Made by a program: the position numbers and the translations under genes. The notes beneath the pieces were generated by a model, which was not told the DNA's origin, did not search any database, and saw only the letters and a program-made list of their open reading frames with translations. A DNA stretch of 51,807 bases from Rhizobiaceae bacterium (GTDB taxonomy: Bacteria > Pseudomonadota > Alphaproteobacteria > Rhizobiales > Rhizobiaceae), in assembly GCA_029212415.1 (NCBI GenBank), contig JARGOF010000006.1:1-51807 (forward strand), written 5' to 3'. Below are positions 51,195 to 51,807 of the stretch, one piece after another; position 1 is the stretch's first letter, and the number at the start of each line of letters is the position of its first letter.

Positions 51195-51459
51195 TAGAGC
51201 ATCAGAAAGCAGTTTTCCCTTCTCCGACCGTAACGGAAGATATCGGACAGCACCATCTGCACCTTCAGCAAGGGCGATCGGTGAACCGTTCCGGTTGTGG
51301 GATCAATGGTCGCAGTTTTCAGAATGGTCTGCGGTTGCAGAATTGGGGAATCAAGGGTCAGATACGGAAGATGATTTGGTCCATATGATTTGGTGCAGGG
51401 GGGGCGGGACTGTTCTGATCGCTGCCCGAGAAAAAAATGACGTGTGAGGAGTGAAAGCC

Positions 51460-51807
51460 ATGTTCAAGAATCCCGATGCTGCACAACTGCAGGAGATCGC
51501 CCGCAAGCTGGGTCTGTCCGCCGCACCCGATTATCTGGAGAAGGTCAGCAGCATTCTTGAGCCGCTGAGTGCATCCTACAATGATCTCGACAGTCTGCCG
51601 GACCATATTCCCAATCAACCCGACCGTCCGGCGACCGGCGTCAGGCCGGCGCCGGAAGACAATCCGCTGGGTGCCTGGTATATGCAGACCGATATCTCCG
51701 GGGCCTCAGATGGACCACTGGCCGGGCGTCGGATTGCCATCAAGGACAGTATCTGCGTGGCTGGCGTGCCGATGATGGTCGGGGCCAGTCTGTTTGAGGG
51801 GTTCGTG
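51460..51807 (+). CDS. amidase-signature family protein (5' part)
   Basis: The first 116 codons of an amidase-family gene, cut by the window end. The translation begins MFKNPDAAQLQEIARKLGL and contains LAGRRIAIKDSICVAGVPMM, in which Lys95 is the catalytic Lys of the Ser-Ser-Lys triad. The serines lie beyond the window. Members hydrolyse amides or nitrile-derived amides. GGAG precedes the ATG at 51460. It is host backbone beyond the second dusA fragment. Confidence 0.85.
   Translation, partial: MFKNPDAAQLQEIARKLGLSAAPDYLEKVSSILEPLSASYNDLDSLPDHIPNQPDRPATGVRPAPEDNPLGAWYMQTDISGASDGPLAGRRIAIKDSICVAGVPMMVGASLFEGFV

Overview
The window looks like the chromosome of an alphaproteobacterium, most likely of the Hyphomicrobiales (Rhizobiales). 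The pointers are promoter sites of the alphaproteobacterial EcfG type (GGAAC-N16-CGTT), sugar transporters of rhizobial style with LacI regulators, an nnrS-nnrU pair, a caa3 oxidase cluster, and a relic of a DUF736 gene of the kind carried on alphaproteobacterial conjugative elements. No rRNA, tRNA or CRISPR array was recognised.

Left arm (1 to about 14.5 kb, host backbone). A leftward respiratory operon encodes lipoprotein CoxB with a fused cytochrome c, a CoxA-CoxC fusion, a small membrane protein, CtaG and a tri-haem cytochrome c. A stress-type aldehyde reductase follows. Rightward from the same promoter region is a quinoprotein glucose dehydrogenase gene broken by one stop and three frameshifts. 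Small membrane and stress-type genes follow (MgtC family, DUF3008), and five of these transcription units have EcfG-type promoter sequences. nnrS and nnrU end the arm.

Genomic island (14.79-40.23 kb). The island sits in the 5' end of dusA. The original first 18 codons of dusA remain at 14768-14822, and a near-identical 31-base repeat lies in the intact, re-started dusA at 40202-40232. A tyrosine recombinase gene next to the intact dusA is broken and has Cys in place of the catalytic Tyr, so the island is probably stranded. Its left part is a self-contained uptake unit: LacI regulator, ABC transporter with two ATPases, and a dihydroxyacetone-type kinase. Its middle holds IS110, IS66 and DUF736 relics. 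Its right part is a defence locus: a single-strand phosphorothioation module of SspABCD type, with the cysteine desulfurase divergent from sspB-sspC-sspD. The leftward operon continues into a DUF262 protein that lacks the nuclease half of SspE, a SIR2 protein and a GHKL ATPase. A membrane-anchored methyltransferase lies downstream. This modification-plus-unusual-effectors set is the most interesting system in the window.

Right arm (41.2-51.8 kb). A single leftward regulon reads LacI, operator, ABC ATPase, binding protein, two permeases, SDR dehydrogenase, creatininase-family hydrolase, phosphotriesterase-family hydrolase, FGGY kinase and RidA. It looks like uptake and oxidation/hydrolysis/phosphorylation of a sugar or cyclitol. 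Beyond it lies a second, decayed copy of the dusA 3' end (51035-51194), so this operon is flanked by dusA 3' ends. The window closes inside an amidase gene.
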